Source: Psychrobacter sp. Ps6
GTDB taxonomy: Bacteria; Pseudomonadota; Gammaproteobacteria; Pseudomonadales; Moraxellaceae
Direction of reading: 5' to 3'
Assembly: GCF_022129235.1 (NCBI RefSeq)
Contig: NZ_JADQAI010000003.1
Coordinates: 310,001 to 374,000, forward strand
DNA: 64,000 bases
Shown here piece by piece: positions 52,738 to 62,784 of the stretch. Numbering within the stretch: the stretch's first letter is position 1; every line of letters starts with the position of its first letter. Under the pieces are notes generated by a model. It was given only the letters and a program-made list of their open reading frames with translations, was not told the DNA's origin and did not search any database. A program made the position numbers and the translations under genes.

Positions 52738-53903
52738 TAGTCGCTCCCAAACAGATCGCGAGTGAATACTTTGTCTGCGACATCTTTTATATCGTCAGAT
52801 AGGCGGTTTGCGACAATGACGTCACTCACTGATTTAAAGGTGTCTAAATCTTGAATCACACGCGAATTAAAGAAGTTGTCTTCTTTTAGCACAGGCTCGT
52901 AGACAACGACCTCGATACCTTTTGCCTTGATACGTTTCATGATGCCTTGTATAGCAGATGCTCTAAAGTTATCTGACCCACTTTTCATCACTAGGCGATG
53001 TATTCCCACGATTTTTGGCTGTCTTTCGATGATTTTATCTGCAATAAAGTCTTTGCGGGTTCTATTAGAATCGACAATGGCTTTTATTAGGTTGCTTGGC
53101 ACTTCATCGTAATTTGCTAATAACTGTTTAGTATCTTTGGGCAGACAGTAGCCGCCATAGCCAAAGGAAGGGTTATTATAATGATTGCCAATACGAGGGT
53201 CTAAGCCAATACCTTCGATGATTTGTTTGGTCTCAAGTCCAAAAGTTTGCGCATAAGTATCAAGCTCATTAAAATAAGCCACGCGCATCGCTAAATAAGT
53301 ATTAGAAAATAATTTGATCGCTTCAGCTTCAGTAGACTCTACAAATAATAGCGGTGCATCTTTTTTGACGGCACCCTCAAGTAATAGGTTGGCAAATATT
53401 CGAGCCTGCTCAGTCTGTGCGCCTACAATAATACGTGAAGGATAAAGGTTGTCATGTAGTGCCTTACCTTCTCGCAAAAACTCAGGCGAAAAAATAATGC
53501 GATCAGTCGCATAACGTTCTTTGATACTGGTTGTGTAACCTACTGGCACTGTAGATTTAATAATAATGGTTGCTTGTTGATTCACTAACAGCACTTGCTC
53601 AATGACGGCTTCTACTGTGGAGGTATTGAAATAATTGGTCTTGGTATCATAATCAGTCGGCGTGGCAACGATGATGAAATCTGCATCTTTATAAGCTTCT
53701 TTAGCATCCAGCGTTGCAGAAAAATTGAGCTCTTTATGCAATAAAAAATCTTCGATATCTGTATCTTCGATAGGAGACTGCTTGGCATTTAACAAGGCTA
53801 TTTTTTCAGCGATGACATCGACAGCAACGACTTCGTTATGCTGTGCTAACAGCATTGCATTCGATAAGCCTACGTAGCCTGTACCTACTACTGCTATTTT
53901 CAT
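52737..53903 (-). CDS. ugd: UDP-glucose 6-dehydrogenase
   Basis: It oxidises UDP-glucose to UDP-glucuronate with two NAD+. The 388-aa protein has the N-terminal Rossmann [15 protein letters not shown], the KSTVPVGYT and [10 protein letters not shown] loops, and the nucleophile Cys253 in [14 protein letters not shown]. The length fits the short bacterial Ugd. It is translationally coupled to the epimerase. Confidence 0.94.
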   Translation of the reverse strand: MKIAVVGTGYVGLSNAMLLAQHNEVVAVDVIAEKIALLNAKQSPIEDTDIEDFLLHKELNFSATLDAKEAYKDADFIIVATPTDYDTKTNYFNTSTVEAVIEQVLLVNQQATIIIKSTVPVGYTTSIKERYATDRIIFSPEFLREGKALHDNLYPSRIIVGAQTEQARIFANLLLEGAVKKDAPLLFVESTEAEAIKLFSNTYLAMRVAYFNELDTYAQTFGLETKQIIEGIGLDPRIGNHYNNPSFGYGGYCLPKDTKQLLANYDEVPSNLIKAIVDSNRTRKDFIADKIIERQPKIVGIHRLVMKSGSDNFRASAIQGIMKRIKAKGIEVVVYEPVLKEDNFFNSRVIQDLDTFKSVSDVIVANRLSDDIKDVADKVFTRDLFGSD

Positions 53904-53986
53904 AATATATCCAAGTAATTTTTAAGCTTTTATTGGTTTAAATCAATAGTGAGTAATCATCATTATAGTTCAAGCGTAGTTTGAAT

Positions 53987-54997
53987 TCATTTAGGCTCAG
54001 TATTTGTGGTATCTAACACGGAGTTAGGCAGATAATCCAAGAATTTGTGCCTCATGGCTTGGCTGATTTTTTTATACAAATCTGGTTTCAAAAGATCCAA
54101 ACTTTGAATACAACCATATTTAATAGTTCTATCTTCTAAAGCAATGATAAAGTCCTCTACGCTATTCTCATTTTTTAGATAGTTGATAGAGATATTAGAT
54201 TTTAAATTTGCTTCGCCTTTTTGAATTTTTAGATGATTCATTAGTGTTATAGGGTTAACTTGGGCGACATCTCTGAATCTGTATTTTATCTGCTCGGTCA
54301 ATAATTGCGGATGATTCAATAAATGGGTCTTTAAGATATTTTTATCGACAATATGAGGGTAGTGATGAATTTCAAAAAACTGATTCATGCCCAGTATTTT
54401 AGCACTTAACATTTGGGCAATAGTATGCCTTGGCTGAATCGGTGTGCCAAACAATTTAAAGCGTGATTTTCGAAAATTGAGCTTGGCATTCAAAGCAGCA
54501 CTTTTACGCCATTCACCGTGAACAATTAGCTTCTCACTGTCTAAAAAGTCATCTATCGTCACTGGTTGATTAAAAAAGAAATCATCGTTCATATAGATAA
54601 AATAGTCAGACAATCCTTGAATATTCCAAATCATCGTCTCAATTGATCGAGTGTTGAAGGTCGGTAAAAACTCTTCATAACCCGAAAATATTTCCTTGTG
54701 ATCGACAATACGTATTTTATCTGCTGCACAGATATTTTGCTTGGCAAATTCATCAATGAATGCTGGCCATTGTTGGTCGGTCACAACATAAATGTGACGG
54801 CAAAAAGGCATGTATTTGATGATAGAGGCAATATTATAGTATATCTCATCATCACTTGCGAAACGTGTGGCAGTTACTGCATCTGACGCCACTGCTTTGC
54901 CTGACTTATAGTTTTCTCTTTTTTGTTTGAGTATAGGATCTGCGCCATCCACCCAAGCGATGACCACGTCTAATGTTTTCTCGTCAGGTTGCTGCAT
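53987..54997 (-). CDS. Stealth-family sugar-phosphate transferase
   Basis: A 336-aa Stealth protein. Such enzymes transfer hexose-1-phosphate to sugars, making phosphodiester-linked glycans in capsules and related surface polymers. Conserved region 1 is VVIAWVDGADP (11-21); region 2 runs RFASDDEIYYNIASIIKY to IYVVTDQQWP; region 3 is FNTRSIETMIWNIQGLS then YFIYMNDDFFF. A weak C-terminal region 4 is present. It begins the ugd run with an 83-nt gap. The donor sugar is unknown. Confidence 0.88.
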   Translation of the reverse strand: MQQPDEKTLDVVIAWVDGADPILKQKRENYKSGKAVASDAVTATRFASDDEIYYNIASIIKYMPFCRHIYVVTDQQWPAFIDEFAKQNICAADKIRIVDHKEIFSGYEEFLPTFNTRSIETMIWNIQGLSDYFIYMNDDFFFNQPVTIDDFLDSEKLIVHGEWRKSAALNAKLNFRKSRFKLFGTPIQPRHTIAQMLSAKILGMNQFFEIHHYPHIVDKNILKTHLLNHPQLLTEQIKYRFRDVAQVNPITLMNHLKIQKGEANLKSNISINYLKNENSVEDFIIALEDRTIKYGCIQSLDLLKPDLYKKISQAMRHKFLDYLPNSVLDTTNTEPK

Positions 54998-55305
54998 GAC
55001 TGATCCTATTTTTTGTGAACGTATTCTATTGATAGATTGATAGTTTCAATGGTGACATTAGTTCAGCTATGATATTTACTGGCATCGTTATTAGCAAGAT
55101 CTAACTGATTTATAAAATAAAGTTTGATCGCGATTTTACTATGGGTAGACAAACCAATCCGGTTTATACTTCAGCAAGTAAAGGCTGGGCCATGAAAGTA
55201 GATGAGACTAGCACATAAAGTCAGAACGCTGCAATAATTAAGACCTTTGGTGCCCTTATCTGGCTAACCCCTTATACCTATATATACAATTAAGCTGAGG
55301 CACTA
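54998..55305. other. Gap between the Stealth and third GT4 genes
   Basis: A 308-nt divergent region that should hold promoters for both genes. The only short frame of note is 55141-55218 (25 codons, starting MGRQTNPVY), which lacks a ribosome binding site. No JUMPStart-like element was found. Confidence 0.5.
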
Positions 55306-56433
55306 ATGCCACCTATGATTTTATTTATTTTAAAAGCACTTGAAGGCCGAGGTGCTGAGCGTATGGTCACAACGTTAGCAAGTGCCTATGTGAAAATGGG
55401 TCATAGCGTCCATATTTTATGTTTGGAAGAAACACAGGATATGCCACTAGATGCTGATATTCACTATCATATAGTGCCATACGATGAGGTGTTTTCTGAG
55501 CAAAATCTTGAGCCAAACTCTAAACAGGCACAGGCTTACGAGGCAGTCGCTAAGCGTATTGATGAGTATGTGCTCAGCCAAATAGGGACGCCAGATCTGA
55601 TATTGGCTAATATTTATAAAGTGAATTGGATTATGGTGTATAGCCAATTACCCAACATCGTGAATGTGCTGCATACAGCGCTATCTAAGCAGTTTCAGCA
55701 GCAATTATCCGATACACCACTACAGACTATCAATCATTTGAAAACGGTCTATAGTGCTCATCCCTGTACCTGTGTAAGCGAGGGTGCACGCAAAGACTTA
55801 ATCTCACTTTTAGGAGATATCACCAAAACCGCAACCATTTATAATCCTTGCGATGTCGCTTGGATTCAAAGCAAAGCGTCACAAAAACCACATATCGAAC
55901 AGTTTGGCTTAGCAGATAAACAGTATATTATTCATGTGGCCTCATTCGATACCATGAAAGGTCATCGAGACTTGCTACAAGCCTATGCAAAAACAGAGCG
56001 GAAGCTGCCATTAGTATTGGTCGGTAAAGGCAAGCTTGAAGCAGAGATTGAAGCGCTGGCGTTTCGACTTAACATTAGTGACTGTGTTAGGTTTTTGGGC
56101 TTTCAGAGTAATCCTTATCCCATCATTGCCTCAGCGGCACTGATGGTGCTCACCTCTAAGTTTGAGGGTTTTGGCTATGTCATCGTAGAGGCGCAAGCAC
56201 TTGGCGTACCAGTGATCAGTACCGATTGTCCATTTGGTCCAAGAGAGTTGCTACCTGTCAAAAACTTGATACCTGTCGGCGATATTGATGGATTGGCGAT
56301 GCTCATCGATCAAGCAGTAGACAATCTGACGGATTATATAGTGCCGCTAAATCAGCAGCTATTGCCGAATAATATCGCGCAGCAATATTTAGAGTTCAGT
56401 GTAGCGTTGAATTCATCAGTCAAGAATGACTAA
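55306..56433 (+). CDS. Glycosyltransferase, GT4 family (third copy)
   Basis: A 375-aa GT-B enzyme. EGRGAERMVTTLASAY stands in place of the GGGAER pattern of the tandem pair, and EGFGYVIVEA with GVPVISTDCPFGPRELLP is the C-terminal site. It is clearly related to the two tandem GT4 genes but more distant. GAGG precedes the ATG. It lies alone on the plus strand among minus-strand genes; its stop overlaps the stop of the converging gene by 4 nt. Confidence 0.88.
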   Translation: MPPMILFILKALEGRGAERMVTTLASAYVKMGHSVHILCLEETQDMPLDADIHYHIVPYDEVFSEQNLEPNSKQAQAYEAVAKRIDEYVLSQIGTPDLILANIYKVNWIMVYSQLPNIVNVLHTALSKQFQQQLSDTPLQTINHLKTVYSAHPCTCVSEGARKDLISLLGDITKTATIYNPCDVAWIQSKASQKPHIEQFGLADKQYIIHVASFDTMKGHRDLLQAYAKTERKLPLVLVGKGKLEAEIEALAFRLNISDCVRFLGFQSNPYPIIASAALMVLTSKFEGFGYVIVEAQALGVPVISTDCPFGPRELLPVKNLIPVGDIDGLAMLIDQAVDNLTDYIVPLNQQLLPNNIAQQYLEFSVALNSSVKND

Positions 56434-57287
56434 AGATCATCAAATAGAGATTTGGAGACAGGGGAGTGATTGATCACAGCGACACCATGTGCCTTGTAGC
56501 TCCTACTCAATAAATTGAAAGAAGGCACAATGCGCTCGTTCATGACTTTGCTCAGCGTGCTTGGCGCGCGGTTGTGGTTATTTTCGTAAAATCGCGGCTG
56601 ATCGCTATTGAGTAAGTCAATTCCGTATAGATGAATGGCCGCTGCATGGCGTGAGAAAGCCAGCTGTGTGGCTACGTAAGCAACCGTACCCGCCTCGACA
56701 AATCCATGAGTGACATTGAGGGAGACGCCGATCTCAGTAGAGCTATGACTGCTATCAATAACAAAATTCGGATGATTGATAAAGTAGGATAAAGGCATTT
56801 TCTTATTCAGGCGTTTTTTCTTAAATATGAGCTTATTGAATGATAGCTTATTTGATTTGACGCCCCATGGTCTGTCTACTGGATATAATACCCGCATGGC
56901 GTGATGATACGTACGCATGATATCAGGGTGAGTCGTGGCCATCGCTTCAAAGACGGCAAGCGTGGCATATAAAGGTTGACCTGTATAATACTGACGTAAA
57001 ATTTCAGGCTGATGATTGACAAAGCGCGCATCACTAATGACATAGCCGACGACATGAGTAAATTGATGCCGTCCGGTAAGGCTAAGACTACCATTAACAA
57101 AAATAGTGGGCGTGTCTAATAGTTCTGACAACGCTAATTGTTGTACAGATGGGCCTGAGGCAATAATATTGACGTCTTGTCCAAGCAAACTTTGCTCTGC
57201 TTCATTGGCATTAAAAGCGTCAATAACGATGAGCTCGTTATCGATGTTGAACCCAGCGGTAGCAGGTAACCTTAAATATAACGCCAT
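56430..57287 (-). CDS. GPS-motif protein, possible LPS glycosyltransferase
   Basis: A 285-aa soluble protein with an N-terminal Rossmann-like start: a strand, then NIIASGPSVQQL and TIFVNGSLSL. This GPS loop recurs in the MAF/DUF115 proteins and in GT42-type sialyltransferases. A later segment, HAAAIHLYGIDLLNSDQPRFY, fits the same fold. A basic patch (KSNKLSFNKLIFKKKRLNKK, about 143-162) may contact the membrane. I infer a surface-sugar transferase from fold and context. No CMP-sugar synthesis genes are present to support sialic acid as donor. Confidence 0.6.
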   Translation of the reverse strand: MALYLRLPATAGFNIDNELIVIDAFNANEAEQSLLGQDVNIIASGPSVQQLALSELLDTPTIFVNGSLSLTGRHQFTHVVGYVISDARFVNHQPEILRQYYTGQPLYATLAVFEAMATTHPDIMRTYHHAMRVLYPVDRPWGVKSNKLSFNKLIFKKKRLNKKMPLSYFINHPNFVIDSSHSSTEIGVSLNVTHGFVEAGTVAYVATQLAFSRHAAAIHLYGIDLLNSDQPRFYENNHNRAPSTLSKVMNERIVPSFNLLSRSYKAHGVAVINHSPVSKSLFDDL

Positions 57288-57392
57288 ACTATGTTCCAGT
57301 CGTTGACCTCAAATAACTTGTATCCTAATGCATTGCCGTCAAATTGTTTGGACTATTGGTAAACTATATAGACATGGCTCATGGCTATATAT

Positions 57393-58187
57393 TTACTGCC
57401 AGTATTGCTTTAACCATGGGCTTGGTTTCACATGTCGATACCATTTGCCGCCGCTACCAGCAATCGCATCGGGCGGGTTAATCTCACCATGGAAAATTAC
57501 AATTTTTGCCTCATCTGGAAGAGTAGGTGTGCGCACAAAGTTAAAAGGAATCGGCGCAATACATTGGTACTTAAAGCTGACACACCATGTCTTATCCCAA
57601 TATTCTAAGTGGTGATGTTCACGCAAGTAATTAGAGAGGTAAGCCTGCTCGTGACGTACTTGGGTGCGAATGGTTTCAAAGTTCCGCTCAAAATTTGCCA
57701 GCAAATCAGGATAGGTATTCATACCAATATTAAAGCGATAGACAGAGCTATTGCCAATCATGCGCCAAGGTTTTTTCCAGTCGCGGATGATGACGACGCT
57801 GTCTTCATGTTCTGCTTGGTAAGTGAAAAACGCATCGATATTATCGACAATGACGATATCAATATCTAAAAATAGCGCCACACCTTTTAAATCATATAGC
57901 TCAGGTTTAAAGGTCGTGAGCTTTTTCCAACCACGTTCAGGACCTGCTGGTAAATCCATGTCAGGTATGGGATAACAAGCAATCGCAGGATCAATACCTG
58001 TGCTGTCATCAGTTAAGCAAACCATTTGGAAGTCCAATGTCAGGTGACGGCTCACCATATTGTACAGACGGTTGACGTATTCAGGACCGTATTTATCACC
58101 CCATTTCATACAAATGATATAACGCTGTTCAGCAGTATTGTTTTGTGTTGGTTCTATAGGTAAGGTTTTAGTTACGTCAGATGTCAT
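57393..58187 (-). CDS. Glycosyltransferase, GT8-like (OC locus copy c)
   Basis: A 264-aa protein, paralogous along its length to the 278-aa protein at the other end of the locus: YIICMKWGDKYGPEYVNRLYN, FQMVCLTDD, and LFLDIDIVIVDNIDAFF with DID as the DxD motif. It probably uses a related donor. Its orientation is opposite to that of its paralogue. It lies upstream of the GPS-motif gene on the minus strand. Confidence 0.8.
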   Translation of the reverse strand: MTSDVTKTLPIEPTQNNTAEQRYIICMKWGDKYGPEYVNRLYNMVSRHLTLDFQMVCLTDDSTGIDPAIACYPIPDMDLPAGPERGWKKLTTFKPELYDLKGVALFLDIDIVIVDNIDAFFTYQAEHEDSVVIIRDWKKPWRMIGNSSVYRFNIGMNTYPDLLANFERNFETIRTQVRHEQAYLSNYLREHHHLEYWDKTWCVSFKYQCIAPIPFNFVRTPTLPDEAKIVIFHGEINPPDAIAGSGGKWYRHVKPSPWLKQYWQ

Positions 58188-58317
58188 AATGCACTCGTAG
58201 TGAGATAATAGTGAGGTAAATGAAGGACTAATAAAAATGAGAGGGTACAGAACTTAGCCAATATTAGCATAACTGTGATTGATGATATGTCTAAATCAGT
58301 AAACGATAGTACAGTTA

Positions 58318-59298
58318 TTACTTGCGATTATCGATGTTAGTGTCATCAGTGAAAGAACCATTTACATCGTTACCAGAACGACTACCAGTAGCGTGATGCG
58401 ACTGAATAAAGACTGCTAAAGTGGCTTTGTCTTTTCGGTAAGGATTGCCTAGATTTGGTATACGCTTAAAACGTCGATAGCCCCACATATAGTGACTATA
58501 GTTGTCTTTAATCATATGCTCCATGGCTTTATTGAGTGCGTGAGTCGCTACTTCAGTATTGCGATCATATAGCGCTGGATCGTCGAGCTTATAGCAGTAA
58601 ATATCAAAACCGCGTCCATCATTACGACGAATACAAGACAAGCCAACTAAGGCACATTTGGTTTTGCTCGCCAGTTTTGAGGCAAGGGTACTGGTTAATG
58701 TTTTGATACCAAAGAAGGGAACGACTACGCCGCCTGACGGATCTGGGACGTGGTCTGGTAATACAATACTAAAGCCCCCTTGTTTAAGGGTTTTAAACAC
58801 GGCTTTAACACCGCTACCATCGGTAGGCACCAACGTTGCATTAAGACGCGCACGCCCTTGAAGAATAAACTCATTAGCGAATCTGCCGTCTACTGGCTTA
58901 TACATAATAGTTGGCGAACCAAACTGATTGAGCCACGCATTCATCATCTCCCATGTGCCGAGATGAGGGACGATAGCAAGCATGCCATTGGGATTGGCAA
59001 GACCTTCTAGTAGAATGTCTTTATTATGGACGTCACAGATTTGGGCAATACTCCATTCAGGTGGCATTGCCCAGCTTTTGATAGATTCAATACTGGTTAA
59101 ACATTGATGATAGATGATGTCTTTGATCAGCGCTCGTTTTTGTGGCTCAGACAATTTGTCCGTAATCAGCGCCATATTAATATGAATGGTACGCATGATG
59201 CTGAGACTTGGTATCTTGACGATCACCCAAGCGACAAAACGTGCCAGCATCTGTAGTACAGACAATGGCACGAATTTAAAAATATGATACGGATTCAT
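58318..59298 (-). CDS. Lipid A acyltransferase-family protein (LpxL/HtrB-like)
   Basis: A 326-aa member of the LpxL/LpxM acyltransferase family, which adds a secondary fatty acid to lipid A at the inner membrane. A hydrophobic N-terminal anchor (about 5-25) is followed by the HxxxxE catalytic motif in PHLGTWEMMNAW, then VPTDGSGVKAVFKTLKQGG and PDHVPDPSGGVVVPFFG. The C-terminal HYMWGYRRFKRIPN is family-typical. Which lipid A position it modifies cannot be read. It lies 67 nt after aspS on the same strand. Confidence 0.87.
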   Translation of the reverse strand: MNPYHIFKFVPLSVLQMLARFVAWVIVKIPSLSIMRTIHINMALITDKLSEPQKRALIKDIIYHQCLTSIESIKSWAMPPEWSIAQICDVHNKDILLEGLANPNGMLAIVPHLGTWEMMNAWLNQFGSPTIMYKPVDGRFANEFILQGRARLNATLVPTDGSGVKAVFKTLKQGGFSIVLPDHVPDPSGGVVVPFFGIKTLTSTLASKLASKTKCALVGLSCIRRNDGRGFDIYCYKLDDPALYDRNTEVATHALNKAMEHMIKDNYSHYMWGYRRFKRIPNLGNPYRKDKATLAVFIQSHHATGSRSGNDVNGSFTDDTNIDNRK

Positions 59299-59365
59299 AA
59301 CCACTCACATGGCGATGAATCGCGTAACAAGCACTGTGGGCAGCAATAGTACATTATCAAATGTT

Positions 59366-61192
59366 TTATTGAGCAGGTTTGTTGGTATCAGCCTGTGCTT
59401 TTTCACGAACACGGATACCAAGATCACGTAGCTGCTTGCTATCCACTCCAGCAGGTGCTTGGGTTAATGGGCACTCAGCAGTTTTGGTTTTTGGGAATGC
59501 GATCACATCACGGATAGAATCAGCGCCTACCATAAGCATAATCAAGCGATCCAAACCGAATGCCAAGCCACCATGCGGCGGTGCACCAAATTTTAGTGCA
59601 TCAAGTAAGAAACCAAACTTGTCTTCTGCCTCTTGCTCGCCGATACCTAATGCCTCAAGTACGGCTTGCTGCATATCATAGGTATTGATACGTAAGCTAC
59701 CACCACCAATCTCAGTGCCGTTCAACACCATGTCATAAGCGATAGATAAAGCCGCTTCTGGGTTGTTTTTCAGCTCCTCAACTGAGCCTTTAGGCTTGGT
59801 AAATGGATGATGCATCGACGTCCATTGACCGTTGTCAGTTTCTTCAAACATTGGGAAGTCAGTCACCCAAAGCGGCGCCCACTCACAAGTTATCATTTCA
59901 AGATCTAAACCAATTTTTTGGCGTAATGCACCAATTGCGTCATTCACGACACTGGCTTTATCTGCACCAAAGAAGATAATATCGCCATCTTTTGCAGCAG
60001 TACGCTCGATCAAGCTCACAAGTACATCATCAGTCATATTTTTGATAATTGGAGACTGTAAGCCAGATTCTTGATCCACACCATTGTTGATGCTGCTTGC
60101 ATCATTGACTTTGATGTAAGCCAAACCGCGTGCGCCATAGATACCAACAAACTTGGTATAAGCATCGATTTGCTTACGGCTTAATGAAGCGCCACCAGGA
60201 ATGCGTAGGGCAGCAACGCGACCTTTAGGATCATTAGCAGGGCCAGCGAATACTTTGAAATCAACGTCTTTCATCAAATCTGCAACGTCAACCAGTTTTA
60301 ATGGAATACGTAAGTCAGGCTTGTCTGATGCATAGTCGCGCATTGCTTCAGCATAAGTCATGCGAGGGAATTGCTCGAACTCAACATCCATCATGGTCTT
60401 GAACAAATGCTTGATCAGACCCTCATTGATATTCATGATCTCTTCTTCGTTTAAGAAAGACGTCTCGATATCGACCTGAGTAAATTCAGGCTGACGATCG
60501 GCACGTAAGTCTTCATCACGGAAGCATTTAGCGATTTGATAATAACGGTCAAAACCTGACACCATCAATAATTGCTTAAATAACTGTGGTGACTGCGGCA
60601 GGGCAAAGAAGTTACCAGGACGTGTACGTGATGGTACAAGATAATCACGCGCACCTTCAGGCGTTGCACGAGTCAAAATAGGCGTTTCAACATCCAAGAA
60701 ACCATGATCGTCTAAATAACGACGAATCGCTGACGTTGCTTTGGCACGGAACACCATACGCTCTTGCATTTGTGGACGGCGCATATCGAGGTAGCGATAT
60801 TTCAGACGCAAGTCTTCTGATACGGTCGTTTTTTCGTCATTCAATGGGAATGGCGGGGTTTCAGATTTGGCCAGTACTTCAATCTCTTTGCCCAGTAGCT
60901 CAATTTGGCCACTGGTCATATTGTTATTTTCAGTACCTTCATAACGGCGACGTACGCGGCCAGTGATCTTTAGCACGTATTCAGGACGTACTGCATCAGC
61001 GGTTGCAAAAGCTTCTGGTGTATCAGGATCGACAACCACCTGCAAGATACCAGCGCGGTCACGCATGTCTAAGAAAATCACGCCACCGTGATCGCGACGA
61101 CGATGTACCCAGCCTACGATACTAATGGTTTGCTCAAGCAAGCTCTCGGTTACAGCTCCGCAATATTCGTCTCGGTATTCGCTATGCGTCAT
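59366..61192 (-). CDS. aspS: Aspartate-tRNA ligase
   Basis: A class II synthetase of 608 aa. It has the N-terminal OB-fold anticodon domain ([20 protein letters not shown]), motif 2 ([17 protein letters not shown]), the bacterial GAD insertion domain, and motif 3 ([14 protein letters not shown]). Whether it is discriminating for Asp-tRNA cannot be told by eye. It forms the right boundary of the surface-sugar locus. Confidence 0.97.
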   Translation of the reverse strand: MTHSEYRDEYCGAVTESLLEQTISIVGWVHRRRDHGGVIFLDMRDRAGILQVVVDPDTPEAFATADAVRPEYVLKITGRVRRRYEGTENNNMTSGQIELLGKEIEVLAKSETPPFPLNDEKTTVSEDLRLKYRYLDMRRPQMQERMVFRAKATSAIRRYLDDHGFLDVETPILTRATPEGARDYLVPSRTRPGNFFALPQSPQLFKQLLMVSGFDRYYQIAKCFRDEDLRADRQPEFTQVDIETSFLNEEEIMNINEGLIKHLFKTMMDVEFEQFPRMTYAEAMRDYASDKPDLRIPLKLVDVADLMKDVDFKVFAGPANDPKGRVAALRIPGGASLSRKQIDAYTKFVGIYGARGLAYIKVNDASSINNGVDQESGLQSPIIKNMTDDVLVSLIERTAAKDGDIIFFGADKASVVNDAIGALRQKIGLDLEMITCEWAPLWVTDFPMFEETDNGQWTSMHHPFTKPKGSVEELKNNPEAALSIAYDMVLNGTEIGGGSLRINTYDMQQAVLEALGIGEQEAEDKFGFLLDALKFGAPPHGGLAFGLDRLIMLMVGADSIRDVIAFPKTKTAECPLTQAPAGVDSKQLRDLGIRVREKAQADTNKPAQ

Positions 61193-61551
61193 AATATAGT
61201 TATCCAGTTATCAGCCCAATTCGAAGTACAATAATGCAGCCATTGCTGTGCGTTTCAAGCGATTTGCAAAAAAAACACACAAACAACGCGATTAAGACAA
61301 ATGGTCATCACGTTGGCTGCAGAAAATTTGATATAAACGCATATTATGCCTAATCTACCTTTGTTATACAACCGGCTGAGCTCAATCAAAGCGCAGCCAT
61401 GCATTGGTATCGGCTGTATTAAGTGAGCCATACCTAGATTAGGTTAAATATTGTCATTTTGCTTGAAAATACCAGCGAGTGTGCGCATATCAACCGCACC
61501 TGAATAAAAACAGCCATCTTGATACATCTACTGACTTGAGGATTTGTAACC
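61193..61551. promoter_or_regulatory. Divergent region between aspS and the SohB-like gene
   Basis: A 359-nt gap with both promoters expected. The sohB-like gene has GAGG 11 nt before its ATG, and an in-frame TGA lies at 61537-61539. I saw no clear operator or reading frame. Confidence 0.45.
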
Positions 61552-62532
61552 ATGCTATTTCATCCATCAAAAAACCCTGTTGAGCTAAAAGTAAGACATT
61601 TGAATGAAGCGCAAAAACAGCGCCGCGAAGACTTAATGGAAGCCACCCAAGGCAAAGCTGCGCTTAAAGAATTCAAAAAAACAATGGCAAAAAAAGCCAA
61701 GCAGGCGCTAAAAGCAAAAAGCAAAAAGCAGAAAAAAAATACTGATAATGCCTCGCAAGTTTTTGTTCTGGATTTTGAAGGTGATATCAAAGCAACCGCC
61801 GTTAAGCATCTACGCGAAGAAATCAGCACCCTGATCAGTACAGCCAATAAAGGCGATGAAGTGATCATACGTCTTGAGTCAGGCGGCGGTTTGGTACATG
61901 GTTATGGATTGGCCGCGGCGCAATTGGTTCGCTTAAAGGATGCTGGCCTAAAGCTAACGGTCTGCGTCGATAAAGTGGCGGCGAGCGGTGGCTACATGAT
62001 GGCCTGTGTGGCAGACAATGTCGTGGCAGCGCCATTTGCGATTATTGGCTCAATCGGCGTGGTGTCACAATTGCCAAACTTTCATAAATGGCTCAAAAAC
62101 CATGACGTCGATTATGAGATGTTTACCGCTGGCGACTATAAGCGCACAGTGACTGTATTTGGTGAAAACGATGCAGAAGATCGTGCCAAATACCAAGAAG
62201 AGCTAGAGCAGACGCACGAGCTATTTAAACACTTTGTCAATACTTATCGTCCAACATTGGATGTTGCCAAAGTAGCCACAGGTGAGCACTGGTATGGCGA
62301 AGATGCTTTGAAACTTAACCTGATTGACAGCTTGCAAACCTCTGACAGCTACATTCTAGAGCGTATGGAAAACAGCGAAGTATATGCACTACATTCACGT
62401 CAGAAGCCGACGCTGGCAGAGAAGCTGGGCCTTGCGCAAGCAGCAGAAGCGACGCTCAGTATGGCAGTGGATAAACTGCCAGATGCGCTCGCACGTTTTG
62501 AGCTAAACAGCCGCTTGAATGTTCTAAAATAG
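61552..62532 (+). CDS. sohB: SohB-type S49 peptidase lacking the membrane anchor
   Basis: A 326-aa serine protease of the signal-peptide-peptidase-like S49 family. Nucleophile Ser145 lies in KVAASGGYMMACVAD and general base Lys197 in GDYKRTVTVFGEN; SGGGLVHGYGLAAAQL precedes them. E. coli SohB starts with a transmembrane helix; here the protein begins right after that point with LFHPSKNPVELKVRHLNE and a Lys-rich helix (about 31-63). An in-frame stop lies just upstream, so the helix is not encoded. The protein is probably cytosolic or bound to the membrane by charge. Confidence 0.88.
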   Translation: MLFHPSKNPVELKVRHLNEAQKQRREDLMEATQGKAALKEFKKTMAKKAKQALKAKSKKQKKNTDNASQVFVLDFEGDIKATAVKHLREEISTLISTANKGDEVIIRLESGGGLVHGYGLAAAQLVRLKDAGLKLTVCVDKVAASGGYMMACVADNVVAAPFAIIGSIGVVSQLPNFHKWLKNHDVDYEMFTAGDYKRTVTVFGENDAEDRAKYQEELEQTHELFKHFVNTYRPTLDVAKVATGEHWYGEDALKLNLIDSLQTSDSYILERMENSEVYALHSRQKPTLAEKLGLAQAAEATLSMAVDKLPDALARFELNSRLNVLK

Positions 62533-62609
62533 TCTTAGATATCATTATGATGTCTGATAGCTAGTATTTTAGCGGTCATATGTTTAGCAATACACTGTTT
62601 GTATTTTGT

Positions 62610-62641
62610 AAAAGGCGTGTCCTAACGGGTCGCGCCTTTTT
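62610..62641 (+). terminator. Rho-independent terminator of sohB
   Basis: AAAAGGCG / CGCCTTTT outer stem around an internal loop, followed by TTTT. Confidence 0.75.
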
Positions 62642-62784
62642 GCTGTTTAATCATAATTGCTGTGTTATAAATGGTGGATACAGAAAACAGTATACGTCCG
62701 TACACTAAGGCTCGCATTAAAGATCTAGTAGAGCTTTTTGTCAAAACCTGATTTAGACAATCAATAAAGAAAAGGAAGTCATTT

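Noticed and set aside
55141..55218. 25-codon frame starting MGRQTNPVY upstream of the third GT4 gene
   Set aside because: No ribosome binding site; the vague likeness to a DUF2188-type GWAVK segment is too short to support.
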